Of a DNA stretch of 64,000 nt, positions 10,672 to 22,651 are shown in pieces. Positions within the stretch are counted from its first letter, which is position 1. Each line of letters opens with the position of its first letter. Source of the stretch: Cymodocea nodosa (Eukaryota; Streptophyta; Magnoliopsida; Alismatales; Cymodoceaceae). The DNA is taken from assembly GCA_036874045.1 (NCBI GenBank), contig JAZBRI010000010.1:4856001-4920000 (forward strand), read 5' to 3'. Position numbers and translations under genes: made by a program. Under the pieces are notes generated by a model, which saw only the letters and a list, made by a program, of their open reading frames with translations, made no database searches and was not told the DNA's origin.

Positions 10672-12147
10672 TGTTCGCTTGGCTAGCACGACACTAGAAA
10701 ACTTGTTTGGATCTCGAACAACGCACTAGAAAAACTTGGATTTGTTAACTTCTGTTTTTACTTAGTTAATTTATCTTTATGCCTATTCTTCTTTTTTTAT
10801 ATAGAAGTAAACAAACAACCTTTAATACAAGTTAGATATTAATTCCAATTTGTATTTTAACTGTAAGTGCATAGTGTATATTGTATTAGTGTGCAAGTAC
10901 AGGTTGATCCCATAGGGAATTGCTTAAGAATTGAGAACTGTTCCGTTTTTAACAATCAAATTTATATATTCAATAAGCTCTCCGTTGAATTACAGTTAAC
11001 TCAACGGACAAATTTCGTTGAGTTATAGCTAACTCAATGGACTAACTTCGTGGACTTAAGTTAACTCCACGAGCTTGCATTTCCTATTTAATACTGCAAT
11101 TTATAGAGGAATTCAGCCAACCATTGGGCAGTTCCACAGATTGTAAATAACATCAATTAAGCTCCTGTTTCTGCAACTGCTACAGTGGCATATCAGAAAA
11201 TAAATAGTCCATGGAGTTATAGATAACTCAACAGACTTACCTCGTTGATTTGACTATAAAACACATGCAATAAAGAAATAAGCCGCTAACATAACGCGTT
11301 ACTTTAGTGTGTATTCATGTAACTCAACGTGTACAGTTATGCTAACTTAACGAGTTAAACATGTGCATCTCACGTGATATACTAAAGCATTTAAATTCAA
11401 AACGTGCATAAATTTAACTATCCGATGCTTAGGTGCATTTTGGATACTTACAAACTTAACTATCTGATGCCCAGATACATTTCGGATACTTACAAATAAC
11501 TCACCAATATATAACTTAAGTAAATCTACCAAATCTCGACACGTGTCATCAGCAGTTTAATAATAAAAGAAATATTTCGGAGAGTTACATGTCTAACTAT
11601 CCGATGCTCAGATGCATTTCGGATAGTTATAGCTAACTCACTGAAAATTCACTTAAGTCACTTTTCTAGAACATGACACGTGTCCACAGCTATTTTATAA
11701 ATAAAAAGGAGATTTCGGAGAGTTACACATATAACTGTTCAATGCTCAGCTGCAATTTCAGATAGTTATAGATAACTCACCGAAAGTTCACTTAAGTCAT
11801 GCATTATGGTTTCGACACGTGTACTTCAGGAAATAATAAAATATTCTTTTAAAATATAACTGTTCTGTATGTTAAACATAACTATCTAATACATGCTCAG
11901 TATGTTAAACATAACTGTCCGAAATATCAGAATTTTTGGATACTTAAGAATTTCACAGCTTGCAACTTATCGACAGTTCAGAAATGTACTAAATTACATT
12001 AATTCCCCAAAATTAAGCAGATTCTTTACCTAAAGCTTATAATAGTGCAATTATAACATAATGGCTTAATTCTCATATGATAAGCTAAATATTATGCAAT
12101 TAACCATCATTTAATCGTTAATAATATGCACTTTTTCATTCTAAACA
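10672..12147 (-). repeat. 5' LTR of G1
   Basis: On the minus strand it starts TGTTTAGAATGAAAAAGTGC, like the LTRs at 38152, 53585 and 61620, and ends in CA before the spacer and primer site. Compared with G3 it lacks a block of about 0.87 kb (G3 about 54290-55155) that holds the TATA-like box, and instead carries extra tandem repeats (11400-11860). It contains several TAACTCAACG-type inverted words and CACGTG-containing words. Confidence 0.75.
11400..11860 (-). repeat. Tandem repeats in the U3 of the G1 LTR
   Basis: About three imperfect units of 130-145 bp. Each carries a pair of facing AACTATCCGATGC / TTTCGGATAGTTA words, a CACTTAAGTCA-like word and GACACGTGT (G-box-like). G2's LTR start has related words once; G3 has them weakly. 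Variable U3 repeats often act as enhancers in plant LTRs; no function is shown here. Confidence 0.6.
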
Positions 12148-13005
12148 AGTACCTATGATCTATGCCTAATTCTTCACAAAAGGTATCCATTTGATCATTA
12201 TCAAATTCTGTACCATGATCACTCCTAAGTTTTTGAATTTTAACATTTTGCTCATTCTCAACTTTATTACAGAATATCTTAAATATTTCAAAAACTTCAG
12301 TTTTATTAGCTAGAAAATAGACCCAAGTAAATCTAGAATAGTCATCAACTAGTACAAAAGCATAATGTTTACCTCCTAGACTAGTTGTCCTAGTAGGTCC
12401 AAATAAATCCATATGCACTAGTTCTAATACTCTTTTGCTTGTTATTTCATTTAAACTTTTAAAAGATGTTTTATGTAATTTACCTAGTTGTCATGCATCA
12501 CACATAAACTCTTTTAAGTACTTAATACTAGGTAATCCTCTAACTAGATTCTTTTAGACAGCTTTTGTAATAATTTTAAGTTTGAGTGTCCTAGCCTTCT
12601 ATGCCATAAAATAACTTCATTTGATTTTTCAATTAAGCAAGCATTGTCTTTAATAATATCAGAAGGCAAATTCAGAATACAAACAGATCCTTTCTTGTAT
12701 GCAGTAAATAAAACTTCGTTTGTAGACATGTCCATAATTTTATAGGAATCTTTTTCAAAAATTACTCTGTAAAACTTCATTAAAACAGGAACACTCAATA
12801 AATTAAAACCTAAGTTTTCCACTAATAAGACATCATTTATAAAGCATTTCTCAGTTACTTGAACCTTGCCAGACCCAAGGATATTTGTTTTGCTTTTATT
12901 TCCAAAGATAACTTGTCCATTCTTGGTCTTTGTTATTTCTATAAGTAATCGCATATCTCCAGTCATGTGGCTGGATACTCCACTGTCCATTATCCATTTT
13001 GATTT
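12148..13005 (-). pseudogene. pol: Protease and integrase start of SIRE-B
   Basis: Copia aspartic protease with WIMDSGVSSHMTG (about 12995; family motif DSGAS). The pre-integrase segment LWHRRLGHSNLKLLQKLS follows at about 12600. The integrase core begins VHMDLFGPTRTTSLGG (first catalytic Asp, about 12410) and reaches IQKLRSDHGTEFDND (second Asp) before G1 interrupts it after GIDHRY at 12148. A one-base shift near 12545 and a TGA in the zinc-finger segment (about 12498) also break it. Confidence 0.8.
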
Positions 13006-13022
13006 GTGTACCTACAAAACAG

Positions 13023-15035
13023 TCAAAAAGAGATTTTATCTCTTGGAACCCATTTTTGAGTGGGTCGAAGAATTTTAGAGAGAGTCATATCAAAATTATC
13101 AATATTTTTAAACTTCAACTTATCTATTTTCTGATAATTATTTTTGCGTTTCTTTCTCTTAGTGTTATAATTATCAGAACATTTATCTCTATGTAAACCA
13201 GAGTTGAAATTTTCATTTCTGACATTATTTGATTTCCAATATTTGATATTCTTTAAATATGAAGAAAATTAATCAAGAATATTAAGATTCTCAAATGACT
13301 TAGCTTGATTTTTTTGAAAATTTCTTTTGTCATTCTTGCATCGTGTGCTATCATTTATATGATGCATTTTATCAACTTGCACATATTTTTCTCCCTTTTT
13401 AATCACACATGGAATAGTTTGTCTTTTACTATTCTTAGTACTGGAATTAAAGACATTATTTTTAGCAGTACCATCATGCAATATATAATTTTTAGAAGAT
13501 GCATCGTGTAAACCAATACCATGTTTTTCTACATTTGATATTTTACTACTAAGTTCATTTGTTATAGTTTGACTATTATTCCATTTACTTAATATACCCT
13601 TTTGATCACAAACCTTAATCTTTAACATATCAATTTCTGAATTTAAATCAGTAATAGTCAGTTCCAATTTTTCAATTTCATAGATCATTTTCTTCTTATC
13701 AACAATTAAATTTTCACAATTAGCATGCAATTTTCTTTCTATAGTAGTGAACTTTAAAATTTCCTGTGCATGCCTTTGATTTTCTTCTTTAAATTTATTT
13801 AACGTAGAGTTTAGAAAATCAATCTTATTTTCAGATTCATCTAGCATTTTCCTAGTGTTCTTTCTTTCTATTTTGATCTTCTTATATTTTCTGGCCAATC
13901 TATTGTATTCAACAAGTAATCCATCAAAACTATCAAAGTTAGCATTTTGATCAGAGGATACCTCACTGGAATTTGCCATAAAGCATACGTTTGCCAAATT
14001 TTCTTCTGAGTCGGATGTTGATGAGGATTCATTGTCTGATGTTGAATCCTTTGTTTCTTCACTTTGTGAAGCTGAAGAGTCATCCCATGTCACTTTAAGT
14101 GCCATTCTCTTTCTGAATTTCTTACTCCTAAAATTTCTCCTTGAATTCTTCTTATCTTTGTTGAGTGGACAATCAATTTGAAAGTGACCCGGTCTGTTGC
14201 ACTTGTAGCATGTGATTTTGTCTTTCGTGAATGACTTCTTCTCCATATCTCCAAATGTCTTTGCTAACCTGAAGTTTCTACGTTTCTTCAACATATTTCT
14301 AAATTTTTTGGTCAACAATAGTAAATCATTGTTAGAATCACTAGTGACTTCTGAGACTTTATCAACCTCAAAAGCCAGATCCTTTCAAGGATTTTTCCCT
14401 TTTGGATCTAAATGTTGTACTTCATAGGCTATCAGGTTTCCTATGAGATCATTGAGAGTATATGCATTTAAATCTTTGAACTCTTCAATAGATGTTGTCT
14501 TTTGAGCCCAAATTTTAGTTAAAGATCTAAGGATCTTTCTTACCAAGTCTTTTTCCTTGAATTTCTTGCCTAAAGATTTTAATGAATTTACAATCTCAAG
14601 AAAATTGGAAAACATGTCAGAGATACATTCATTTTCGTGTATTTTAAAAAGCTCATATTTATGTACTGACATATTAATCTTAGATTCCTTGACCTGGTTA
14701 GTACCTTCATTGGCAACTTCTAATGCATGTCATATCTCATATGCAGTTTGATATGCAGAAACTTTATTAAATTGATCATGAGATAAAGCACAAAACAAGA
14801 TGTTTAAACCTTTAGCATTCAATGACATTCGCTCCTTTTCATCAAAAGTCCAAGTATCATATGGAGTCATAACTAACACTATAGGATTGCTAATTATATG
14901 CCATAGTTTGAAATCGATTGACTAAAAGAATACTTTCATCCTATATTTCCAATAGCCATAATTGCTACATTTGAACATAGGAGGACAATTAGTGGTTTGT
15001 CCCTTAGTCATAACTAAGATTTTAGTATTATCCAT
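13023..15035 (-). pseudogene. gag: Gag of SIRE-B
   Basis: The frame runs 671 codons without frameshift from ATG at 15035 (MDNTKILVMTKGQTT) to a stop after KWVPRDKISF. It holds a UBN2-type Gag domain with YELFKIHENECISDMFSNF and LVRKILRSLTKIW (14672-14385), an intact zinc knuckle CYKCNRPGHFQIDC (about 14215), an acidic serine-rich stretch and a long coiled-coil-like region (13900-13600). Four internal stops break it: one TAG in VFF*SIDFK, two TGA, including EI*HALEV where relatives have Trp, and a TAA near 13269. Protease follows in another frame after a short gap. Confidence 0.8.
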
Positions 15036-15116
15036 TTTGAACAGATGATCCTGAGTAAATGATAGGAAAAATCGATTCCTAAGTATAGAAATAAAAGCTC
15101 TTAATAAAGATAATAT

Positions 15117-15128
15117 GCTCTGATACCA
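15117..15128 (-). other. Primer binding site, initiator tRNA-Met (SIRE-B)
   Basis: The minus strand reads TGGTATCAGAGC, the perfect usual copia primer site, two bases inside the LTR end. Confidence 0.9.
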
Positions 15129-15130
15129 GT

Positions 15131-16323
15131 TGTAGGATCGTCTGTATCACAAGAAGGGGGGTGAATTGTGTCTTTAGTAATTAAAATACTAGCGGATATA
15201 ACAAGAGCACAAAAGACTTGTAAATGTAATTTTATTCTTTATGTAAAGATAGAATTTATAATATCTTTTCAGCTCAATTCCCTTCTTGACGGTTTTGATA
15301 CAATAATGTTCGATATATAATTCAAATAGAAAAATAAAGCTCTTATTCAAAACTAATTTCGAATTGTATAAAACCTGATCTTTATGCACACAGCTTCTTT
15401 CCTTCTCTTTGCTCAACTTCTATATCTCTTCTTCTCCAATTGTCAAATTTCCAAACTTCTTACGTTTGCAGCTCCTTTTCTAAAATTGCTTGGAATTTCA
15501 AACTTCTTCTGATGTTGGAGAATTTTTTAGAATATGAATATTCAAACTTAACTTTTCAGTTAGGGATCCAAATTGAATATTCAGACTTGGTTTTTGAGAT
15601 TAGGGTCCTTTGTTGTAATGTAGGTCGTACTCTCTATTAGTAGTCGAACTTTGTTGTCTTTCACGTTCAGGATGTTCATCCACTTAATCCATAATCTACG
15701 TACTAATTTTTTCTTTAATCCAAATTACTATCTTTTTGTGTTTCCACTTTCTCCATTATAATTTTGAATTTCCACGATCTCCACTCGTAGATTCACCAAA
15801 ACTTTTTCTTCTTGGAGTCTTGTAGAATATCTTCTAAGTCTTTGATTTAGTTGAACACTTATCCTTTAAGTCCTGTAAAAACTCAAACACTTATATGTAA
15901 CTCTTCGAGTTTTTGCACTTGCAAAACATGTGACTGAACAAGGAAAACTTATATGTTCATTAGTCATTTTATAAAACTCGAACAGTTATCTATCCATGCG
16001 TATAAAAACTCGAACAGTTATCTAACTATTCGATTTTCATTACTGAAAGCACATGGAGAACACGTGACAACTTAAAACATTAAAAACACATGTGTAGATA
16101 ACTTAACTATACGAGTTTTTAACATAAACTATTCGACAAAAATGAAACGTTAACTATCCGAAAGTTTAACTATCGAAAATCTAACTCTTCAAAAATCTTT
16201 AACTTATCCGACATAAAAATGAAACTTTCCGATAATTTGTTAACTATTATACTTAGAGAATATTATTTAGACTTATTTAAAAACTTTAATAAAGCATATA
16301 TCATCAAAACAAAATTCTTAACA
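15131..16323 (-). repeat. 5' LTR of SIRE-B
   Basis: On the minus strand it starts TGTTAAGAATTTTGTTTTGA and ends ...CGATCCTACA before the primer site. The same LTR type is found as a fragment at 38549-39090. The U3 part (15880-16260) has many AACTATCCGA / CTCGAACAGTTATC words. Positions 15131-15420 contain only spurious small ORFs. Confidence 0.85.
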
Positions 16324-17294
16324 TAACTTTTTCAATATCCGCTACTCCAGACAATTCAGCTTGTGAACTAGTTACTGCCTCAACATTGTCAATTATATCT
16401 GCAATAACTTGTTCTATGTCAATTGCCTAATGCTCTGATTTTTTAATTTCTACATCATTAGGGCTTGAACTAATAGAAAAACTTGAACTAATATTTGACT
16501 TGGATTTCTTCTCAAGTTTTCTAGCAAGAGAAAATAAAGTCTCATTATCTTCATCAGTTTTTGTATGCTTAGAATTGATGAGTTTTTCAGATGCACTAAA
16601 AGGAATAATGTCTAGACATACATTGTCCTTTGGAAATAAATGTTCATCTGATTTTTCTTTTCCAGCAAACTTTGTTTCCTTAGATATAATTTTTTTTATT
16701 TTTCTTCTTCTATAACAAGTCAGTCTCTCTTCTTCAAGTATTGCTGTTTTCTTTTGAAATTGTTCCATAAAAGTTTTCTGGTTCAATTCTTCTATGGCAC
16801 TTTCTATTGCTATTGCCTTTCGAAGGCCTTCAACTTTTCTTTTATCCACAGCAATATTTGCTTGTTTTTCCTTTGAATACAACGGAGTAGAAATAGTAGA
16901 TTCATGTTCTTCCTCAAATGCATGTAAGTGTGTACCACTTATAGGGTTTTGAGGAATTCTAGTTGATGAACCTACACATTTTTCCATATATTTTGCATAT
17001 TATTCTAAAAAATGCAATCTTAGCACATTTCATTCTGTATTCTCTGTCATATTTACTTTGAATACCCATGTATTTAATACTTTCATCAGTATTATGAAGC
17101 TATAATCTAACTTCATTCAATATTTCTTCAGGAAAGAAGTATTCACTATAAATTTTTGCTAACCTTTTGTCTACTTGAAGTATTTTTTTAAACCAAGCTC
17201 GTGGAACTTCATCATTATCTATTTCTTTTCCTTTTCCATCTCCTCTACCTTTTCCTTTTCCTCTGCCACGACCTTTGTAGAACTTGAAGACCAT
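16324..17294 (-). pseudogene. ORF3 of SIRE-A, N-terminal part
   Basis: ATG at 17294 gives MVFKFYKGRGRGKGKGRG, then VPRAWFKKILQVDKRLAKIY, matching the SIRE-C ORF3 N-terminus (50315). It continues with a charged region (16987-16427) through EEHESTIS and DETLFSLARKLEKKSK. The frame is broken between 17100 and 16987 and truncated at 16324 by SIRE-B, so the conserved C-terminal domain is lost. The very basic glycine-lysine-rich start may bind nucleic acid; this is inference from composition. Confidence 0.65.
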
Positions 17295-18891
17295 CGTCAC
17301 ATGATGTAACAAGAACAAGTGGGAAGGATTTTCAGATAAAGGTTTATGATTAACCTAAGTGCCCATGTAATAAGTGTTTAAATAGGGTTTTAGGCGAATA
17401 GCACAACGTGTATAGTAGTCAGGTTTGGCTTTTAAATGAATATTGAATAAAGTTTATTCAATCAAGGTACCCAAAATATTCAAGTATAACTCATTGAGTT
17501 AACTAACCTAACAAGTAAAATGTTGTCTAGAGGTAGTTTTACACGTTACCTTACATAACATAACGTTTAGTTAGTACACTTTACCAAAAACAAGTTTCAG
17601 ATGTTTTCAATTGAAACCTTCCGAAGACAACACACAAGCTATAATTAACATATATAAAACATCATCTTGAGAGCATTGTAAACTATTCTAATATTCCTTT
17701 TATGAATCTAAAATAGTTTGTTTGCCTTTTAAATTATTTCATCAAGATCTTAAGAGGATTAAACTCAGATTAACTAAGATTTGTATTCTGAATTATATTA
17801 ATCTGTTTTCGACATTGTTATTCCTCCCCCTAGAAATATACTTTAAATATATTCAATAACATACAAAATATATTTGTATAAAATAGATGTTAATTATAAC
17901 TACACTTTAAATTTTCTTTCCAGATGATTTCTATCATCCTTAATTCATCATAAATGATTTGAAGAATCAACTTCATTCATATATGAATCAAAACATAACT
18001 TTAAACTTAATATGATTAACACAAGAAGAATAAAGGAATGTATCTCAAATAAACATAGTCAAAAGTACTAATGTTGATTCAATAAATCAGCAATCATATT
18101 GGTAGAAACTATATTCGATTCAAAGATATCTGTAATTAATGAAACAACTTTTTCTTTTCAAAATAGTAAATATTGATAATTTTCTTTAAAAGTTAGTTTG
18201 AAAAGATTGAATCATACAAGAGCTTTCTAATGTACCCGTGTAATGAACTTTCAGTCAACAATCCCAGATTTGATCAGGACCTTAGGCTGCTAGATTTAAA
18301 GAATCCTTTTATCAAGATAACAATCCTTACATACCTATCTGCTCAAGTACAAAAGACTCATGATCAAACTAATCAATAAACTCTCAAAGATTTTCACTTT
18401 GTGAGCACCTTCCATTTTAAGCACAATATGTATGTATTCCATTAATACAGATGCAATAAAACACAAATCTCATACAATTTTTACGTCTATGATTTTACTG
18501 AAAATATGAATCAGTTTCAATAAGCTCATACTTTTGATTAGAAGTTTAAGATGATTTACATATAAATTATTCTACAAGTTTAATTAATCAAGTCAAATTC
18601 ATGCATGATCATATGTACTGTCATTGATCCAAAGAAAATCACTTTATCAAAATTTCAGGATTTCAGAGGAATTTAATGTTTTTCATTTATACTTCCACTT
18701 AAAATTTTGAAAACTATTTAAAATTTATAAACTACGTAAAATCAATAAGATATTACTATAATTTTACAATAAATATATAGTATCTTATGTAGTAGTTTAG
18801 ATATTACTAAGATATTTATGATAAGTATATAATATCTATGAGGTAAACAACATCATCAACAAAATTTAACTTTTTGTGGAGTTTAAGCATT
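17295..18891 (-). other. Non-coding spacer between RNase H and ORF3 of SIRE-A
   Basis: No supported ORF. It aligns along its length with 48745-50314 of SIRE-C, and about 17825-18880 also aligns with the 3' non-coding region of Ty3 fragment G2 (about 36960-38000). Landmarks: 18220-18239 (complement of ATGGGTACATTAGAAAGCTC with one change) and 18325-18365. Near 17340-17520 there is a TTTAAAC box and GTTAACTCAATGAGTT-like words before ORF3. Confidence 0.6.
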
Positions 18892-21680
18892 TTACACATC
18901 ACATAGCCTACAAATACCTAAATTTAATCTTATGTTGCAGAATGTATTTTCATTTAGAGGTTTTGTAAATATATAAACTAATTGATTTTTACTAGACACA
19001 AATTCTAATTTAATTTTTCCTTTAATTACATTATCTCTTAGAAAATGATGTCTAACCTCTATATGCTTTGCTCTAGAATGCAATACAGGATTTTTGGGAA
19101 GATTTATTGCAGAACTACTATCACGATAAATTTCAGTTGTATCATAAGATAATCCAAAGTCTTCTAAAGTTTGCCTTATCCATAGAATCTGAGTGCAACA
19201 CAATGTAGTAGCAACATATTCAGCTTCAGTGGTTGAAAGTGCTACATAGTTTTACTTTTTACTAAACCATGACACCAAATTATTTCCCAATAATTGACAT
19301 ATACCACTAGTACTTTTTCTATCAGATTTAGATCCTATGTAATCAACATTAGTATATCCTATAAGATCTATTGAACTATCCTTAGAATAATATAGTTCGA
19401 AATTTTTAGTTCCTTGTATATATCTAAATATTCTTTTAGCAGTAATTGAGTGTGATTCTTTAGGATTAGATTGAAATCTAGCACAAGCACACACAGCAAA
19501 CATAATATCAGGTCTACTAGTTGTCAAATAAAGTAAAGAACCAATCATACTTCTATATTTTCTTTGATCTATTGATTTTCCTATGTCATCAATATCTAAC
19601 TTTAAAGAAGTACTTATAGGAGTTCCTCAAATCCTTGTATCACTAAAATTAAATTTCTTAAGCATTTCATCTACATATTTTTCTTGATTTAAAAATATAC
19701 ATTTATTCATTTGCTTAATTTGAAGTCCTAGAAAATATGAAAGTTCTCCTATCATACTCATTTCAAACTGACTAGTCGTCTCTTTAGAAAATATTTTTAT
19801 CGGTTTATCAAAAGTTGCTCCAAAGATTATATCATCCACATATATTTGAACAACAATTTGATCTTTATTATCTCTCTTGATGAATAGAGTATGGTCTACT
19901 TTTCCCATGATATATCCTTGTTCTATTAGAAAAGTAGATAACCTTTCATACCACGATCTAGGTGCTTGCTTCAAACCATATAAGGCTTTCTTCAATTTAT
20001 ACACAAAGTCAGGATTTTTAATATCTTCAAATCCAGGTGGTTGTTTTACATAAACTTCTTCATCAATTAAACCATTTAGAAATGCACTCTTGACATCCAT
20101 TTGATATAGTTTAAAATCCATATAACAAGCATAGGCCAATAATATTCTAATACTTTCTAACCTAGCCATAGGAGCAAATGTTTCATCATAATCTAGTCCT
20201 TCTTCTTGTGTATACCCTTGTGCAACTAATCTAGCTTTGTTCCTTATAACTTAACTAGTCTCATTAGTTTTGTTTCTAAAGATCCACTTTGTACCTATTA
20301 TGGACTGATGTTCTAGTGGAGAGACTAATTCCCAAACATCATTTCTAATGAATTGATTTAGTTCTTCTTGCATTACCACTATCCAATTTTCATTAGATAA
20401 TGCTTCTTCTATATTCTTTGGTTCCACCATAGAAACAAACATACACATACTATTTAAATTTACTGAAGCTCTAGTTTTAACTCCCTCATTAATATTACCA
20501 ATGACTTGAGTGATGGGATGTGATGAATAATAACGCCAATTTCTCTGATTTTCCTCAATATTCTCATCAACATCGGAAGGTACATCACTTTCATCATTAG
20601 TTTGATCATTTAAGTTCATATTTTTGATTTTCTCAAATAAATCATCAATCTCTCTATTGATCTCTAACTCTTTTGGGAAATTGATCATATCATCATTATC
20701 AGCTTTAGATTGAGATTCTCTAAAAGAATTTTCATTAAAGCTTACATGGAGGGTTTCTTCAATAGTTCTAGAAGTCTTATTATATACTCTATAGGCTTTA
20801 CTTCTAGTAGAGTAACCTACAAAAATTCCTTCATCCGCTTTGGCTTGAAATTTATCTCTTTTATCCTTAGTATTAAGAATAAAACACTTGCAGCCAAATG
20901 GTTTCATATAGGAAATTTTTGGAACTCTATCAAAGATAATTTCAAAAGGAGTTTTATTAACAAGAGGTCTTAAGTGACTTTTGTTAATAACATAACAAGT
21001 TGTATTCACTACTTCAACCCAAAGATTTTGAGATAACTTATGTTCATTTAACATAGTTCTGGCCATTTCCTGAAGTGATCTATTCTTTTTCTCAACAACA
21101 TCATTTTAAGACGGTGGTCTTGGAAAAGAAAATATGTGATCAATGCCATTATCTATACAGTAATTATCCATTTGATCATTATCAAATTCAGTACCATGAT
21201 CACTCCTAAGTTTTTGAATAGAGATACTTTGTTCATTTTGAATAAGATTGCAAAACATTTTAAACTTTTCAAAAACTTCTGTCTTAGATGCTAGAAAGTA
21301 TACCCAAGTGTATTTATAGAAGTCATCTACTAAAACAAATACATACCGTTTACCACCAACACTCATGATTCTTGTTGGTCCAAATAGATCCATATGTATA
21401 AGTTCTAAGACTCTCTTGCTTGATATATCAATTTTGGATTTAAAAGAGTTTTTATGAAGTTTACCTAACTCACATGTATCACACATAAAGTCCTTTAAGT
21501 ATTTAATCTTTGGTAAACCTCTCACTAAATGTTTTCTAGATAATTTATGTAATAATTTCATATTTATGTGCTTGATCCTTCTATGCCACAGATATGCATC
21601 ACTAGTTTCAGCTAGCAAACATGAATTTAAATCAACTGCACCAGAAGGTAAAGTTAAAATACATACAGAACCTTTTCTTT
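18892..21680 (-). pseudogene. pol: Integrase, RT and RNase H of SIRE-A
   Basis: Copia order. Integrase: pre-integrase LWHRRIKHINMKLLHKLSRK (about 21590), zinc segment CDTCELGKLH, catalytic Asp in IHMDLFGPTR and in RSDHGTEFD, followed by a deletion or frameshift near 21106 that removes the NGIVERK (Glu) motif. Capping and linker region 21066-20251. RT: ALYGLKQAPRSWYE and YVDDIIFG (20169-19627). RNase H: SRPDIMFAVCACARFQSNP and DRKSTSGICQLLG, ending in SSAINLPKNPVLHSRAKHIE and LADIFTKPL-like residues (19548-18892). Breaks include TAA after NETS (20251), TGA after NDTRI (19627) and TAA at 19252 where SIRE-C has Gln. Confidence 0.85.
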
Positions 21681-21686
21681 TAGCAA
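21681..21686. other. Target-site duplication, left copy (Tork-like copia)
   Basis: TAGCAA directly precedes the 5' LTR and is repeated at 27027-27032 directly after the 3' LTR. It reads as 5 or 6 bp depending on how the LTR end is drawn. It lies within SIRE-A pol, whose sequence continues across the insertion. Confidence 0.8.
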
Positions 21687-22085
21687 TTGTGATGCATGTG
21701 TCTTCCATCAAGTATATGTATGTGTCTTTGTATATGGTTGTATTTCTTTGATAATTTGTATAGGGGCAAACTTGTCTTTTATGTATCACCAACCGTTGCC
21801 CCTATATATGTAAGGGGTCATCCACGTCCAAGGGATGTCATGCCAAACCATTCCTTGATTTCGTTATCCCCCTTCTTTGTACCAGCAACCATATCCCCCT
21901 TCTTTGTACCAGTAACCATACAGCAATGAATCATGATAGATTGATCACCCGTGGACATACCCATGTTGGGGAACCACGTAAATTTGTTGTTCTTCAAATT
22001 CTCCACTCGTAATCCTCTCTTCCACGCAAATCTCTTCTCTACGCCACCCCTAGATGCTCCATGATTGTTTGATCTTTCCACACAA
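21687..22085 (+). repeat. 5' LTR of Tork-like copia
   Basis: Starts TTGTGATGCATGTGTCTTCC and ends in CCACACAA. A TATATATG stretch at about 21802 may be the TATA box. A unit of about 27 bp containing CCCCCTTCTTTGTACCAG is duplicated here (about 21867-21920) and single in the 3' LTR. Confidence 0.9.
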
Positions 22086-22089
22086 CAAC

Positions 22090-22101
22090 TGGTATCAGAG
22101 C
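22090..22101 (+). other. Primer binding site, initiator tRNA-Met (Tork-like)
   Basis: TGGTATCAGAGC, the standard copia primer site, four bases after the LTR. About 550 bp of leader without a supported ORF follows before the polyprotein start at 22652. Confidence 0.9.
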
Positions 22102-22651
22102 CAGGTTGGACATCTCTGGGTTTGCATCTGAAGTTTCGAAGAGATTGATCAAGGTTCAAGCCATTTCCGCAAGGGATCTCTCCATTGTTGTAACTACCGT
22201 CGTCGCCAGCACCAGTCTACACACTTTGACACCAAGTCGGGCGCCTTCCTTGTCCATGCTCCGTTGCATCTCAAATTTTGAGGACGTGTAGTAAGCATCC
22301 TGAAATTCCTTCCTTTAAAATTTCATGGTCAGAAGTTTCGTATTCAGAGAGATACAACAGGAGGCGTCTAGTTAGGGCACAATAGTTTTCTAGACGAGTG
22401 ACTCTTTGATTGTCAGATTTTGGGCATTTTATGATTGTGGTTTTGTGCTTGGTTTGTGCGAGTATTTGCTACTGTTTTGTGATAAGTAGTGTGTTTGGCT
22501 TGTGGCTGATTCATTTTGTTGAAATCAATAGTTTTAGTAGCATATTGTTGTTGAGATATTGCTTGCTATTGTGTATCTTGCCGTAGAATTGTGTTTGTTG
22601 AAGTCACATTGTATCTCATGTGTATTGCTAGTTGTTTGTTGTTTTGAAAAC

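Larger units (their letters stand above)
1..12147 (-). mobile_element. Ty3/gypsy element G1 (Athila-like), 3' end outside window
   Basis: Read on the minus strand the order is: LTR (12147-10672), tRNA-Asp primer site, zinc-knuckle/linker/protease/RT/RNaseH/integrase, ORF3, gag capsid, F-box ORF, and a non-coding tail running off the window start. The pol order PR-RT-RH-INT and the tRNA-Asp primer site place it in Ty3/gypsy near Athila. No LTR-like boundary is visible between pol and gag, so gag and F-box appear to belong to the same element. Fragment G2 (32563-38548) shows the same ORF3-gag-F-box order ending in a PPT and LTR, which supports this. G1 interrupts the SIRE-B integrase at 12148. 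Confidence 0.85.
12148..16323 (-). mobile_element. Ty1/copia element SIRE-B, 5' part
   Basis: Order on the minus strand: LTR, initiator tRNA-Met primer site, gag, protease, start of integrase. It is cut at 12148 by insertion of G1; the rest of pol would lie beyond the window start. It is itself inserted in ORF3 of SIRE-A at 16323/16324. The large gag and the similarity to SIRE-A and SIRE-C support a SIRE-like assignment. Confidence 0.8.

Noticed and set aside
22559-22651. Upstream in-frame extension of the Tork-like polyprotein
   Set aside because: The extra 31 residues have no family similarity; ATG 22652 fits the usual Gag start.
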